From: Acanthococcus lagerstroemiae | Taxonomy: Eukaryota > Arthropoda > Insecta > Hemiptera > Eriococcidae | Direction of reading: 5' to 3' | NCBI GenBank assembly: GCA_031841125.1 | Contig: CM063106.1 | Coordinates: 6,014,001-6,078,000, forward strand | Length of the DNA stretch: 64,000 nt | Shown here: positions 12,171-21,539 of the stretch, piece after piece | Layout of the letters: each line of letters begins with the position of its first letter | Position numbering within the stretch: the stretch's first letter is position 1 | Program-made: the position numbers and the translations under genes | Notes under the pieces: generated by a model | Seen by the model: only the letters and a program-made list of their open reading frames with translations | The model's database searches: none | What the model was told of the DNA's origin: nothing

Positions 12171-12680
12171 TTAAATTATTTTTAATAAGGATTTTTTATT
12201 TTTCTTTTCAATAAGAAGATTATAGTGATATTTTGATTTTAAATGTGTTTTGTAAGATACAGAATATATAACTGTACCACAAGTACATGTTATTAGTCGT
12301 TTTCTTTTTTCATAATCATTTTTCAAATTTTCTTTTAATCTTTCTTTATTTCTATTATAGTATTCTTTAAATGATATATTCTTGCATTCTTTATACCAGT
12401 ATTGTGCTTTACCAAATTCTTCTATATCCTTCATGTTTTTACATTTAGTACAATATTTACCATTTTCAAACAAATTTATTGTAAACATTAATTTTCTTAA
12501 AAATTCATCAACATCATATTCTTTAAAATTTGTTCCTTTTTCTATCATCAAAGATTTACTATTCTCTATATCTATTGAAGTTGAATTACTCTTACAAGTA
12601 TCATGTAAAGTGTGAATCGCAAAGCAATCCGATCCTTTGGATTGATCAGTAACTAACGTATGTGTATCAAAAAGTTCCAT
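12171..12680 (-). CDS. zinc-finger protein, 169 codons, mobile-element or virus-like
   Basis: This is the best-supported open frame in the window. At roughly a quarter G+C, 169 codons without a stop is very unlikely by chance. An acidic N-terminal half precedes a treble-clef-like pair, C77-x2-C80 and then Y96-x2-C99. The usual cysteine at 96 is a tyrosine, so one metal ligand is missing. A basic helix (NKERLKENLKNDYEKRKR) links to a second finger, C132-x-C134-x11-H146-x5-H152. This pairing of a CxxC finger, an NKE-rich helix and a CxCG...H...H finger is, from general knowledge, common in small proteins of large DNA viruses and related mobile elements; that origin is inference. Start 12680 is the first ATG. 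Four copies of a GACATAAAACCTTCC motif lie just upstream (12774-12914). Function unknown; nucleic-acid binding is plausible. Confidence 0.65.
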   Translation of the reverse strand: MELFDTHTLVTDQSKGSDCFAIHTLHDTCKSNSTSIDIENSKSLMIEKGTNFKEYDVDEFLRKLMFTINLFENGKYCTKCKNMKDIEEFGKAQYWYKECKNISFKEYYNRNKERLKENLKNDYEKRKRLITCTCGTVIYSVSYKTHLKSKYHYNLLIEKKNKKSLLKII

Positions 12681-12773
12681 GTTGATCTCTAACTAGTACA
12701 AGAAGCTTGTCTTCAACTAAGTACTTATTTATAAAGAAATAAATTTTAATAAGAATTTAATAGGGAAAAAATA

Positions 12774-12914
12774 GACATAAAAACCTTCCAATAAATTAAT
12801 AAGGAAAAAATAGACATAAAACCTTCCAAAAAACAACATATGTGTAAAACCTTCCTAAAATTGGTATGAAAATAAACATTCAAATAATATGTCCAAAATT
12901 GACATAAAACCTTC
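12774..12914. promoter_or_regulatory. four copies of GACATAAAACCTTCC upstream of the zinc-finger gene
   Basis: Copies at about 12774-12789, 12813-12827, 12842-12855 (GTGTAAAACCTTCC) and 12901-12914. The first two sit in a longer shared block with GGAAAAAATA. The motif fills the gap between the coiled-coil pseudogene (ending 12971) and the zinc-finger start (12680), which suggests a regulatory or promoter repeat. That role is inference; it could be a minisatellite. Confidence 0.5.
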
Positions 12915-12970
12915 ACAAATGAACTTCTCAAAATGTATTCAACATATAATAGTATCTTGAAGTTTAGACA

Positions 12971-13629
12971 TTAATTTTTTAGTTTTTTAGGTTTTTGGTT
13001 TATAACTGATTTTTCTGACTCACTATTTTTTGCATAAATTCTTTCTATTTTATCTTTAGATGGAATGTCAGAATTCTTAACTGGAACTCTTGTGAATCTA
13101 TTACCAAAGTCTATTTTCATTTCATCTACCTTCTTTTGAATTTTAATTAATTCTGAAACTGGTAATAAGTTAAATGATTTTGTTGTTACAGATATATTCA
13201 AACCAGAATCATATTCAACTGGTTTAATTTGAGATTTTTCGTTATATTTTTTTTTAGCAATCTATTATTCTCTTCTTTCAATTGATAATTCTATTCTTCC
13301 AAGTGTTTGCTATTATTCAGAAGATTTATTAAATCATTTGATAAATTTTGATAGAGTATATTATTACATCTTGCTTCAGAAGCAGGAGCAAAAATTGCAT
13401 TAACAAGCTTTCTGTTATTCTTTTAAGTTTCATCGTCAACATTTTTCTCATTAATTTCTTTATGAAATTCTTTGATCAAGTCCATATATGATTTAGCAAT
13501 ATCTAATGTTGATTGATTCTCATAATAATGTTTTAAATTTTCTAAATTAAAACTTATCATCTCTTTTACATCTGGGCTAAATGAATTAACTATTGAAGTT
13601 AATGTAACTAAAGATTTTTCATTTGCCAT
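12971..13629 (-). pseudogene. coiled-coil protein gene broken by two stops and a frameshift
   Basis: Three pieces join on the minus strand into one gene of about 219 codons. The first runs from ATG 13629 to a TAA at 13425, and the same frame continues to a TAG near 13297. After a slip in a nine-A run near 13250 the frame leads into a 76-codon stretch ending at 12971. The character is continuous across the breaks: Asn, Lys and Glu rich, with a coiled-coil-like NYQLKEENNRLLKKK segment in the middle and a basic C-terminus. No family recognised. The breaks mean real decay or errors in the assembly. The gene faces away from the + strand frame at 13790 across a shared CCATT-rich intergenic region. 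Confidence 0.6.
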
Positions 13630-13658
13630 TTATATATAAAATTTTTAATTTTTATTTT

Positions 13659-13762
13659 TACCATTTACCGTTCCACTTTCCATTTCCCTTTTCCATTCCA
13701 GTTACCATTATCCATTCCCTTTTCCATTCCATTCCAGTTACCATTTTCTATTTACCATTCTC
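13659..13762. promoter_or_regulatory. CCATT-rich divergent intergenic repeat
   Basis: About nine CCATT words in 104 bp. A longer unit, TTTTCCATTCC followed by AGTTACCATT, occurs twice in nearly identical form (about 13690-13710 and 13719-13744). It lies between two divergent small genes, starting 13629 (-) and 13790 (+), so it probably contains both promoters. Promoter function is inferred from position only. Confidence 0.5.
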
Positions 13763-13789
13763 AAAAAACTTTATAAATAAATAATAATA

Positions 13790-14184
13790 ATGGATCATGC
13801 AACACTAATCAAATTGATGAGAGAATATGATTTCATAAATAATATAAAAAAATTTTTCAGGCAGAAATATGATATAAGCTTGAAAACTATTAATAAATAT
13901 CTAATAAAATATGATATCCTCATAGAAGAAATCTAAATATTATAAAAATTAATAGGGATAAAAATGGGAGATTCACTTTTGGTATTTTTGAAAAACTGGA
14001 AACTAAAGTTTTGTCATATTGCACATCTAAGAAGGAAAAAAAGCCTAAAGGTTTTAGAACAAGAAAAGTTTGTATTAATTCAAATAATAATCCAGCCATA
14101 AAAGCAGATAGACAAAAAGAAAATCGAAGTAATGAAAAGTTCGATTATATATCATTCATTGATGATTTAGAAGGTTTTGACTGA
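13790..14184 (+). pseudogene. small plus-strand gene of the AT-rich island, frameshifted
   Basis: An ATG at 13790 opens 48 codons ending at a TAA at 13936. An overlapping open stretch in another frame runs on from about 13914 to TGA 14184. The two have the same lysine- and asparagine-rich character and together would give about 130 codons, so I read them as one gene with an indel near 13.92 kb. No domain recognised. The second part is basic in the middle (SKKEKKPKGFRTRK) and acidic at its end (FIDDLEGFD). It is divergent from the coiled-coil pseudogene and shares the CCATT-rich upstream region. Confidence 0.4.
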
Positions 14185-14189
14185 GTACA

Positions 14190-14410
14190 CAACTTATACT
14201 CTCATTTTTTTATGAAAATCAAGAAATCAAGAATTTTATACAAAAATTAACTTTCTTATAAATTTATTAATAGAATCAAGATTAAGGTTGGCTTCTACAT
14301 TGTCATTTGTAAACAAAAATTATAATAATAATTCATTATACATTTTGGATAAGCTAGTTGAATGAGCAATAATACCAATAAAACTATGAAAACAGTGATT
14401 TTTTTACATT
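14190..14410. other. AT-rich spacer within the island
   Basis: Very AT-rich with no gene seen. It ends at a poly(T) run near 14419-14438. Confidence 0.4.
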
Positions 14411-14414
14411 TGTT

Positions 14415-15120
14415 TCACACTTTTTTTTTTTTTTTTGAAAAAAACTTAATTATATATAAAGGAATAAGACCTATTACAGGAAATTTCAACTTGTAGTATT
14501 TTTTGTTCTTACCATTAATACAGTAAAATGCACACATGCTTGTTTCACATGGTAGAGTAAAATCAATGATTTTGGTCATGGCACTCACATACTCTAACAG
14601 AGAATCATTTTTCACTTTTACAGTCATATTTGTATGGGTAATTAGAGTTTTAAATATCATCTCATTTGGATTACTAAAAATCATGCATTTTACATCAGCG
14701 TTTATATTCTTGAAAATGGCTGCATTACATGTTAAAGATACATTATTATGTCCTAATATAAGACATCTGTTCACATAACTCTGAAATAAACAATATAATT
14801 TTGCTTTCTTATTGACAGTTCTCTCATATAATATATCTATATTTTCGCATTTATTTCCATCTTATCAATAACATCCTCCAGAAAAATTAAGCCTAGATGC
14901 AATGCTAATTGTGTTTACATATACTGGCTGAGTTCAAGGGGCAGAGAACAACAATTCCTAATTTTGTGTTCGTGTACTTCAAACTAGTACAATTATCCTC
15001 ATGAGAAAGTAAAAGTTCTTGACAACCATCTAATATTTTAAGTTGACATGTTTTTAATTTCTTCCGTATAGGTTCTACAAAGACTTATTAATTGAAAAAA
15101 TAGTAAATTTCAGTCAGATA
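14415..15120 (-). pseudogene. cysteine-rich decayed frame with C-terminal membrane-like segment
   Basis: A 119-codon frame (14774 to 14415, -) contains five cysteines and ends in a hydrophobic run of about 15 residues followed by a lysine cluster, as in a type I membrane protein tail. Upstream, between about 15120 and 14920, another open piece on the same strand carries several more cysteines. It is broken from the first by stops, and an acceptor-like pyrimidine tract plus CAG sits at about 14780. The layout resembles the ectodomain and anchor of an envelope-type glycoprotein, which would fit a nearby retroelement, but I cannot assign it to a family. It may also be an unrelated secreted or membrane gene remnant. 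Confidence 0.3.
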
Positions 15121-15129
15121 CTCTAATAC

Positions 15130-16560
15130 TGTATCAAAACTAAAAATATGTACCTTAAGTTTGATTGCTTATATGTATTTTACATATTGAAATTTAGATC
15201 AGAAATTACATTTTTATTATTATTAACTTTGTACGAACTAAAATTAAGTTAACCCAATGTGTACTCCTGTCACATGACTTTTATATTCAAGCTACACGTT
15301 ACCAGGTTTCAGATAAAATCAGAGCATGCACACAATTACCCGCTGCACACAATTACCCCAGTCTTTGTTACATATCAAGAGACGTCATCTGATTCAGTCC
15401 CCCCACTGCGTTTCAATTTTGTAAAATCTGAATGTACAGATATGAAAGATAAACGTAGAATGAAATAAGAGTCACATAGCTCCTTCAACTAGGTAATGTC
15501 GCCGCATAACCATTTCAGTGATCTGTGGTGTTGAAAACATACGATAAAATTTCCCGTCATTTGGTGAGGAAAAACGGTTCCTCCGAATTTTGGAGTGTGA
15601 CAGAGTGTGTTACCACAACCAGGTTTGATGCACTCATTAAAGCTAACATTCGCTGATTTTTTCATCAGTTGTGCTGCAAAATCCGATGTATTACTCAGCG
15701 CCTAGTTTAAGATTTTCTGGAGCCGCTCGAATCAGAAAATTGACGGTTTTATCACAATTTTTCTTCTTCTCCCCCACCTCCCCCCCAAAAAATAAATAAA
15801 TACAATCCAGCCTAATTTCAAGTATGTGATTTTTAAACTTAGTATGCCTTGTTGTTTTTTAGAACTACCCAAATATTTTTGGAGATGTCCCACAAATTTT
15901 GACACTGCCCGTTAGAATAGGTGTTGGTATTACATATTATCAGTTTCGGAGCGCACGTGACTTGCAGCATAACAGAAAGGTGGAAAGCAATTTCTTCTCG
16001 TAGTTATTGTATCACTACAATGACGTACATAGAAATTTGATAAGGGTCGGAGAAGCCGGGATAAGAAATATTACCAGGTCATTTGCGAACGAATTGAGGA
16101 AGAAATCCTGGTATACCCAATTAGAGAAAAATATAGAAAATTAACGCCTTAGAAGCCAATGAGAGATATTCTCAGTAGATATCTCCCTTCGTACATTAAT
16201 GTCACTAGATCATAACAATGCCGGGCTATTGTTGTTATCTTCAGGCAGCATTGCAGCAACATCATTGCAAAATTATCTTCAATTCCCTTTCTTCGTAATA
16301 TGAAAAACATCCATCAAGTTGTTATTTTCAAGAAATACTGAACAGGCGTGTCATTGGAAGGACTTCCAAAATAAGGAACAATGGTTTCAAACAGACTGAA
16401 GTGACTGTAAAAATGTTGGCATTCAGAATGAAGAAAATGTAAGCACAACTTTTACCAATAATTCTGGGAACGAAACTCGTTTTAGTTACAAAATCAAACA
16501 ACAAATACTTCATTTTTTTAAAGCCGGTGCCATTCGTCGGCTCTGTTATTTTGACTCATC
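15130..16560. other. non-coding stretch, nothing recognised
   Basis: No supported feature. Base composition returns to the window average after about 15.2 kb. Confidence 0.45.
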
Positions 16561-16564
16561 TTTT

Positions 16565-16930
16565 TGGAAGCTCTACGGAAATCGTGCGATATTTTTATGC
16601 ACGCAAAAAGCCCATAGTAAAATCGTCTGACTTATGTTTAGGATCGAATGACCTTTTTCTTTGACATTCTCCTGCCGCTAGAATCATGCAATCTCTCTTT
16701 GTACACAAAGGGCCCTCTCAGTAGACTCGTCTGATCGTTTTTTTAGTATCGGAGCCTTTTTTACAGGCCCGTATTAGAATCGTGCGATGTATTTCACACA
16801 GAAAGGACCCTCATACGATGCTTCTTTGGATGGTCTGACCTCTTTTAGGGGCTCCTATTAGAATCGTTTCATCTTCTTTTGCGCACAAAAGGAGGCCAAC
16901 AGTGAAATTGTCTGATCATTTGGAACAAGG
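16565..16930 (+). repeat. four tandem copies of an 84-103 bp unit
   Basis: The phrase AGAATCGTGCGAT and its variants occur at about 16579, 16682, 16778 and 16862, giving periods of 103, 96 and 84 bp. Each unit also carries an ACACAAAGGGCCC-like segment, and most carry TCGTCTGATC. Copies have diverged considerably. It looks like a short satellite or the internal repeats of a degraded element. Confidence 0.75.
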
Positions 16931-16934
16931 GCTA

Positions 16935-19670
16935 TTAAATGCAACACCATTTTTTTTTTCCTTTTGTAATTTTATAAATTGTAAGCCTTTTACATAGAAT
17001 ACTTGCCAGCTGGGCCTTTTACTTTGAATTCGCCTATAGCACGATTACTGCCCCCCCTTATCCTCTCAGATAGTAGCACATGAAAAAGTTAAGTGTATAA
17101 GAACACGCATGTGTCTTTTGTTTATTCTATGATGTGAAGAGAGTTAGTTATTTCACTTACTGTTTCAAACTCTAAAATTGGTCAGTTTCTAACTTCAAAA
17201 ATATTCCATTTAAATGGGTGAAGGGATAATACTGGTACATAAAACAGGTTAATGTCATACAAGCATACTGTCTTGAATTTGGACTGCAACTCAACCGATT
17301 TTCATCTTGATATCCATCTAGATTTCTAAATCCACGAGAAAGATCTGCCAACTTATTTTAATTTTAATAATATGAATGCTAGCTCCCCCCCCCCCAAGAA
17401 TAAGTGTCAAAATCATTTGATATAACTCTCGGGCAAAGAGCCTCAATGAAAAAGTCTGTTTTCTTTTTATTCCAATTTATGCTAGCGTCTTGAAGTATCC
17501 ACTAAGCACCAGAATAATCATGCGAAAATAAATAAAATTTGAAAATATCAAGAGGTTTAGAAGTCGAACTCGACGAACGAATAGCCCGAGTTCATTTTAC
17601 TGTTTATACGCTCGCGAGCTAAATCCCAACTATCGAACATTATTCGAATTTGGATAAAAAGGCGAATAAAGGACCTCACACCCGGCCCAATTAATTAATT
17701 CCACTTCCTTCTCCGATTTTAATTAAAAACTTTAATTTAATAAATCAACCAAGAACTAATTAAAAGTACAATTTACTTCTGTTTTACGTTCACCAGCATG
17801 TTGTATAAAAAACGGGTGCTCTTTTGATTTCGCTCAGATAGTGTTGCGTTTTATTTTTTATAGGTTTTTTCTTTCTCCCAGCTTGTACAACGGACGTTAG
17901 AAAAATAAATACAGCCACATTTGTGAAAGCTTTTTGTAAAGGCGAATCGTCTCTGTAGACTGTTCCCAGCCAAGTAATATAGCAAAACGTACGCCGTTAC
18001 AAGCAGTCAATGTGCTCTCTGATTAGACGCCGCACGTCGCATCGTGACTCGACTTGATTGCATCAGAATCCAATATAATAAATTTAACGAATTTATTTTT
18101 CAAACTTTTTTTTTTTTTTTTTTTTTTTTTTGACAAACGGTGTTTTCCTCTTCCTCGCAAATAAGGTTAGAAAAAGAATTTAATCACCGGAAAGGTTAAC
18201 GCGAGCGAGTTGTACAGTAACCGGAAATAAAAAAGCGAGACACGAAATAAATAAAGCTAATTCTGCTATACGAAGACGTTTATTTAAATTTGAATTTGCC
18301 AACATACGTCGTAAATATAAATGAAAGGTATTTTCCGAGCGTTAAAAATTCATTTACAGAAAACGAAAAACACAATTATTTTAGATATTAGTTGTTAACG
18401 TCGCTTGATATGTTACTTTAGTTCTGCACTTTTCTTTGTAATTTATCACAGCTTGCCTCCTGTTTTTGGTTTACCTACTTCTGTTGCCATTGACAAATAG
18501 TTCGGTAGCGGAAATAAAGCCAAAGGGGAAAATAATTAAAATACGAATTCGCGGCCTATTTCACACAGCGGGTGTGTCGCACACTGCATGATATCCGTTT
18601 TTCAAAATAATATGAAAATATTCAAGTTTTGAGACGTTTAGATGGAGGACCAGGTCGATTCTAAATCGCATCAAATTTAGTAGTAAGGTTTACGTTATTT
18701 TCAAGTTTTGTGAAATTGAAGATGATGCCCATTCCGTATTTGAATTCGAATATTTCATAGTTTTCCAGCATATCTCTTCGAACAAAACTGTAAAAAGTAA
18801 TCTTATTTTGTCTGTTGATGTTAGATTTGAAACTAGAATAATTGAGTTCCGCCACATGTTCAACTTCACAACTGCACTTGAACTTATGGAACCGATACTT
18901 AGAAACAAGAATTCTACCAGTCTCATCGTACCTAATATTTAAATAGGAGTTGCTTGTTAACATTGTTCCATGCTGAAAAACCTAGTAAGCTGTGATGTTA
19001 ATGACTTCTTCTTACAATTACTAGCTGGATAAAATCGATATTGAGAAAATTTTCGCGAGTAATTTCTATCAGAACTGAATTCCTCAACATTCTGCTGAAC
19101 GTACGTCCTTAATTTTCTTAGTTGTCGTAGTTACGATCCCAGAAAACTCGCGATGCTTGTGAAATTGAGGAGATGAGGGGATGCAACGTCCACAAATTTC
19201 TGCCCAAAAATACGATATAGGCAAAACAAGCTTTCCACTTGCACAAGTTATCCAAATGACTAATTACTTCTAAAACAAACTGTACGGTTTTGTGGAGAGT
19301 GTCACGCACTTCGCATTCTCTTGCTTATAATACCCCTTGGACGGTCCAATAACCGATAGAAATCTTTTTATATTATATTTAGAAACTTATGCCATATTTA
19401 CTTGTTGTTATTTCTTCTGCTGCCCTTTAAAAAAACTTCATGGCATCATTATGATCAAATCAATTGATAAAACGTAAATGTTTATTACAGCCATTTTTCA
19501 TATAAACTCTATGACGTCATTATTTTTAGCATTGTCGTCATCATGCTGCTTTATCATATTATCTCTCTGTAGTTTTTCATGATCATTCATAACGGGATTA
19601 GTGACTATTCTATTCAGTTAGTAAGACTAATGAACATCAACCTTTCTACATAATAGAAACTTGGTCCTCT
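16935..19670. other. non-coding stretch, nothing recognised
   Basis: Contains a C11 run at 17385-17395 and a poly(T) run of more than 20 at about 18109-18131. No gene or element recognised. Confidence 0.5.
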
Positions 19671-19682
19671 TTCCTTTCGGAA

Positions 19683-19964
19683 CAGGGTAGCCACTTTCTG
19701 GAAAACCGGGGAAAGTCTGGATATTTTGTCAGTATGGAAAAGTCAGGGAATTGCTATAATTCTGATCAAAATCAGGGAACTCTTGAGAATAATGAGAAAG
19801 AATGTACTCAATTTTCATAGTCAATGAATATCAAATTTGATCTCAAATAGTAAGTAATCTCAAAACTGTATACAATACTAAAAGACGTCAGAAAAATTTT
19901 AGAAAATTGGTCTGGAAAACCAGAAAAATTTAGGCAAAATCATTCTAAAAAAAAGTGGCTACCC
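19683..19964. mobile_element. hAT-like non-autonomous element (MITE), about 283 bp
   Basis: The left end is CAGGGTAGCCACTTT at 19683 and the right end is its complement AAAGTGGCTACCC at 19952-19964. The CAGGG start is usual for hAT elements. Flanks read TTTCGGAA before and TTCGGAA after, which fits the 8-bp target duplication of hAT elements with loss of the last bases of the right end. The interior repeats GGAAAACCGG / GGAAAACCAG motifs and has no coding frame. Confidence 0.7.
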
Positions 19965-19974
19965 TTCGGAAACA

Positions 19975-20745
19975 CGTCGTGACTTGACCATCATGGATGG
20001 CATCTAACGTTATTATCATCAATTGAATTAATGGGGTTCAAGACATATAAGACGTAGACCTGAAATATGACGACATCGTTAAAAAACGCACGTGTCTCAC
20101 TGCTAGATGAAAACTGGCTAAATGCAAAAACGACATTTTTGTGTTTCTCCTGGGAATGAGTTTGATATTTTATCCTATTTCAAGAAGAAGAAAAGGAGTT
20201 TAATTTACGAGTAAACGGCTGTGGATCGTTTTACTTTTGAGCATAAACCCGAGAAGAACAACGATCCATTGTGCAGTTTAGTAATAATTTATAGAAGCAA
20301 AAAGATCTAACGGTTAGTTAAGCTAGTCACTGCTTTGAAAAATCATAATAAGACTGAAGAAGGGTAACGCATTTGAACAAATAATACAGGGAAAATAATA
20401 CATTTGAAAAAATAACAGAAGGAAAGTGGTACTTCGAAAGAAGCAAAATGGCAGGTTTTTAATCTATTTTCATGGTTTTAGCTCATGTAATTAAGATGAA
20501 ACAGATGTCATAATTATGAGGAACAGTAATGTGAAGTAAAAAAATGTGAATTTTTGGCGTCCTGTCTGTCACGGGTCTAATTCAGAGGCCAAAATGTTAT
20601 CTCTCGCCAGATCTTCAAATACTTCTTTCGAAAATTTTCTTTAATTAAACTTACATCAGTTTTGATTTAAGTGTTCGATATAACATCCTCCTCATCATCA
20701 TCATCAACCATGCGACCAGCAAACGGATATTGACACACACTGAGT
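19975..20745. other. non-coding stretch, nothing recognised
   Basis: A short ATCATC/CTCCTC microsatellite lies at about 20688-20707. Nothing else supported. Confidence 0.45.
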
Positions 20746-20749
20746 GGAT

Positions 20750-21535
20750 TAGCTGAAAAGACATATAGAAGGACAAACAGACAGATGAAGTAGATGGAAA
20801 AGAACAACAACAATAAATATCAGAAAAACTTACCAAACATAGTATATAAAAGAATAAAGAAATTGTAGGTAAAAATAAATAAAATGAAGAAAAATGCCAA
20901 AAAAGAGAAACAGAAAATCAACTGAATGAAATGAGGCAGAATAAAAAGACAAGAAGACCCAGTGAGGACAGAAATGGAAACAAAAAGAAAGATAAATAGA
21001 AAAAAGAGGAAGATGACTGGAGGACAAAGACAGAAAAAAAATATGTAAAATTTGTATGCAAAATAGAAATAAAAAGTCAAGAAACGTAAACCAAGTGATG
21101 ATGACTGAGTCAATAGAATATAGGTATGAATGTTTTCTGTAAATTATAATAAGTTTCATTGAATCTGAACAGATGTTAAATTATTCTTATTACAGTTGAA
21201 ATCAGTACCAACAATAGTTTAGATAAATAGTCTTGAACTGATTTTTAAAAGGAACAGGCAGAAACCAGAAAGTCAAAAAAAAGTTAAACAAAATTGAAAA
21301 TTAAAAAAGAAAAACTAAGAAAAAATTGAAAAAGATGAAGACAGAGAATGAAAATCGAATATCTGAAACGATGATAGGTAAGGATAAAACACAGCAGAAA
21401 GAGAAGAAAACCTATTGAGAAAAGGCAGGAAAATACAGTAGAAGACCGAAATAAGGCTAGAGAAAGGCAGGAAACAAGATAAAAAATCGCTGGAAAACAG
21501 GAAAAGGCAGAAAAAAAAGCAAGAATAAATTTCTA
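20750..21535 (+). repeat. purine-rich (A/G) tract with recurring AAAGGCAGGAAA
   Basis: Nearly 800 bp with strong purine bias on the plus strand, interrupted at about 21115-21245. AAAGGCAGGAAA-like words occur near 21253, 21423, 21461 and 21507. AAAGACAGAAA-like words recur through the first half at roughly 10-20 bp. The Phe/Leu-rich open frames on the minus strand (20820-21159) are the mirror of the purine bias and are not a membrane protein. Confidence 0.55.
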
Positions 21536-21539
21536 TAGC

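Noticed and set aside
20820..21159. Very hydrophobic Phe/Leu-rich frames suggesting a multi-pass membrane protein
   Set aside because: They are the mirror of a purine-rich tract on the other strand; two frames show the same character, which a real gene would not.
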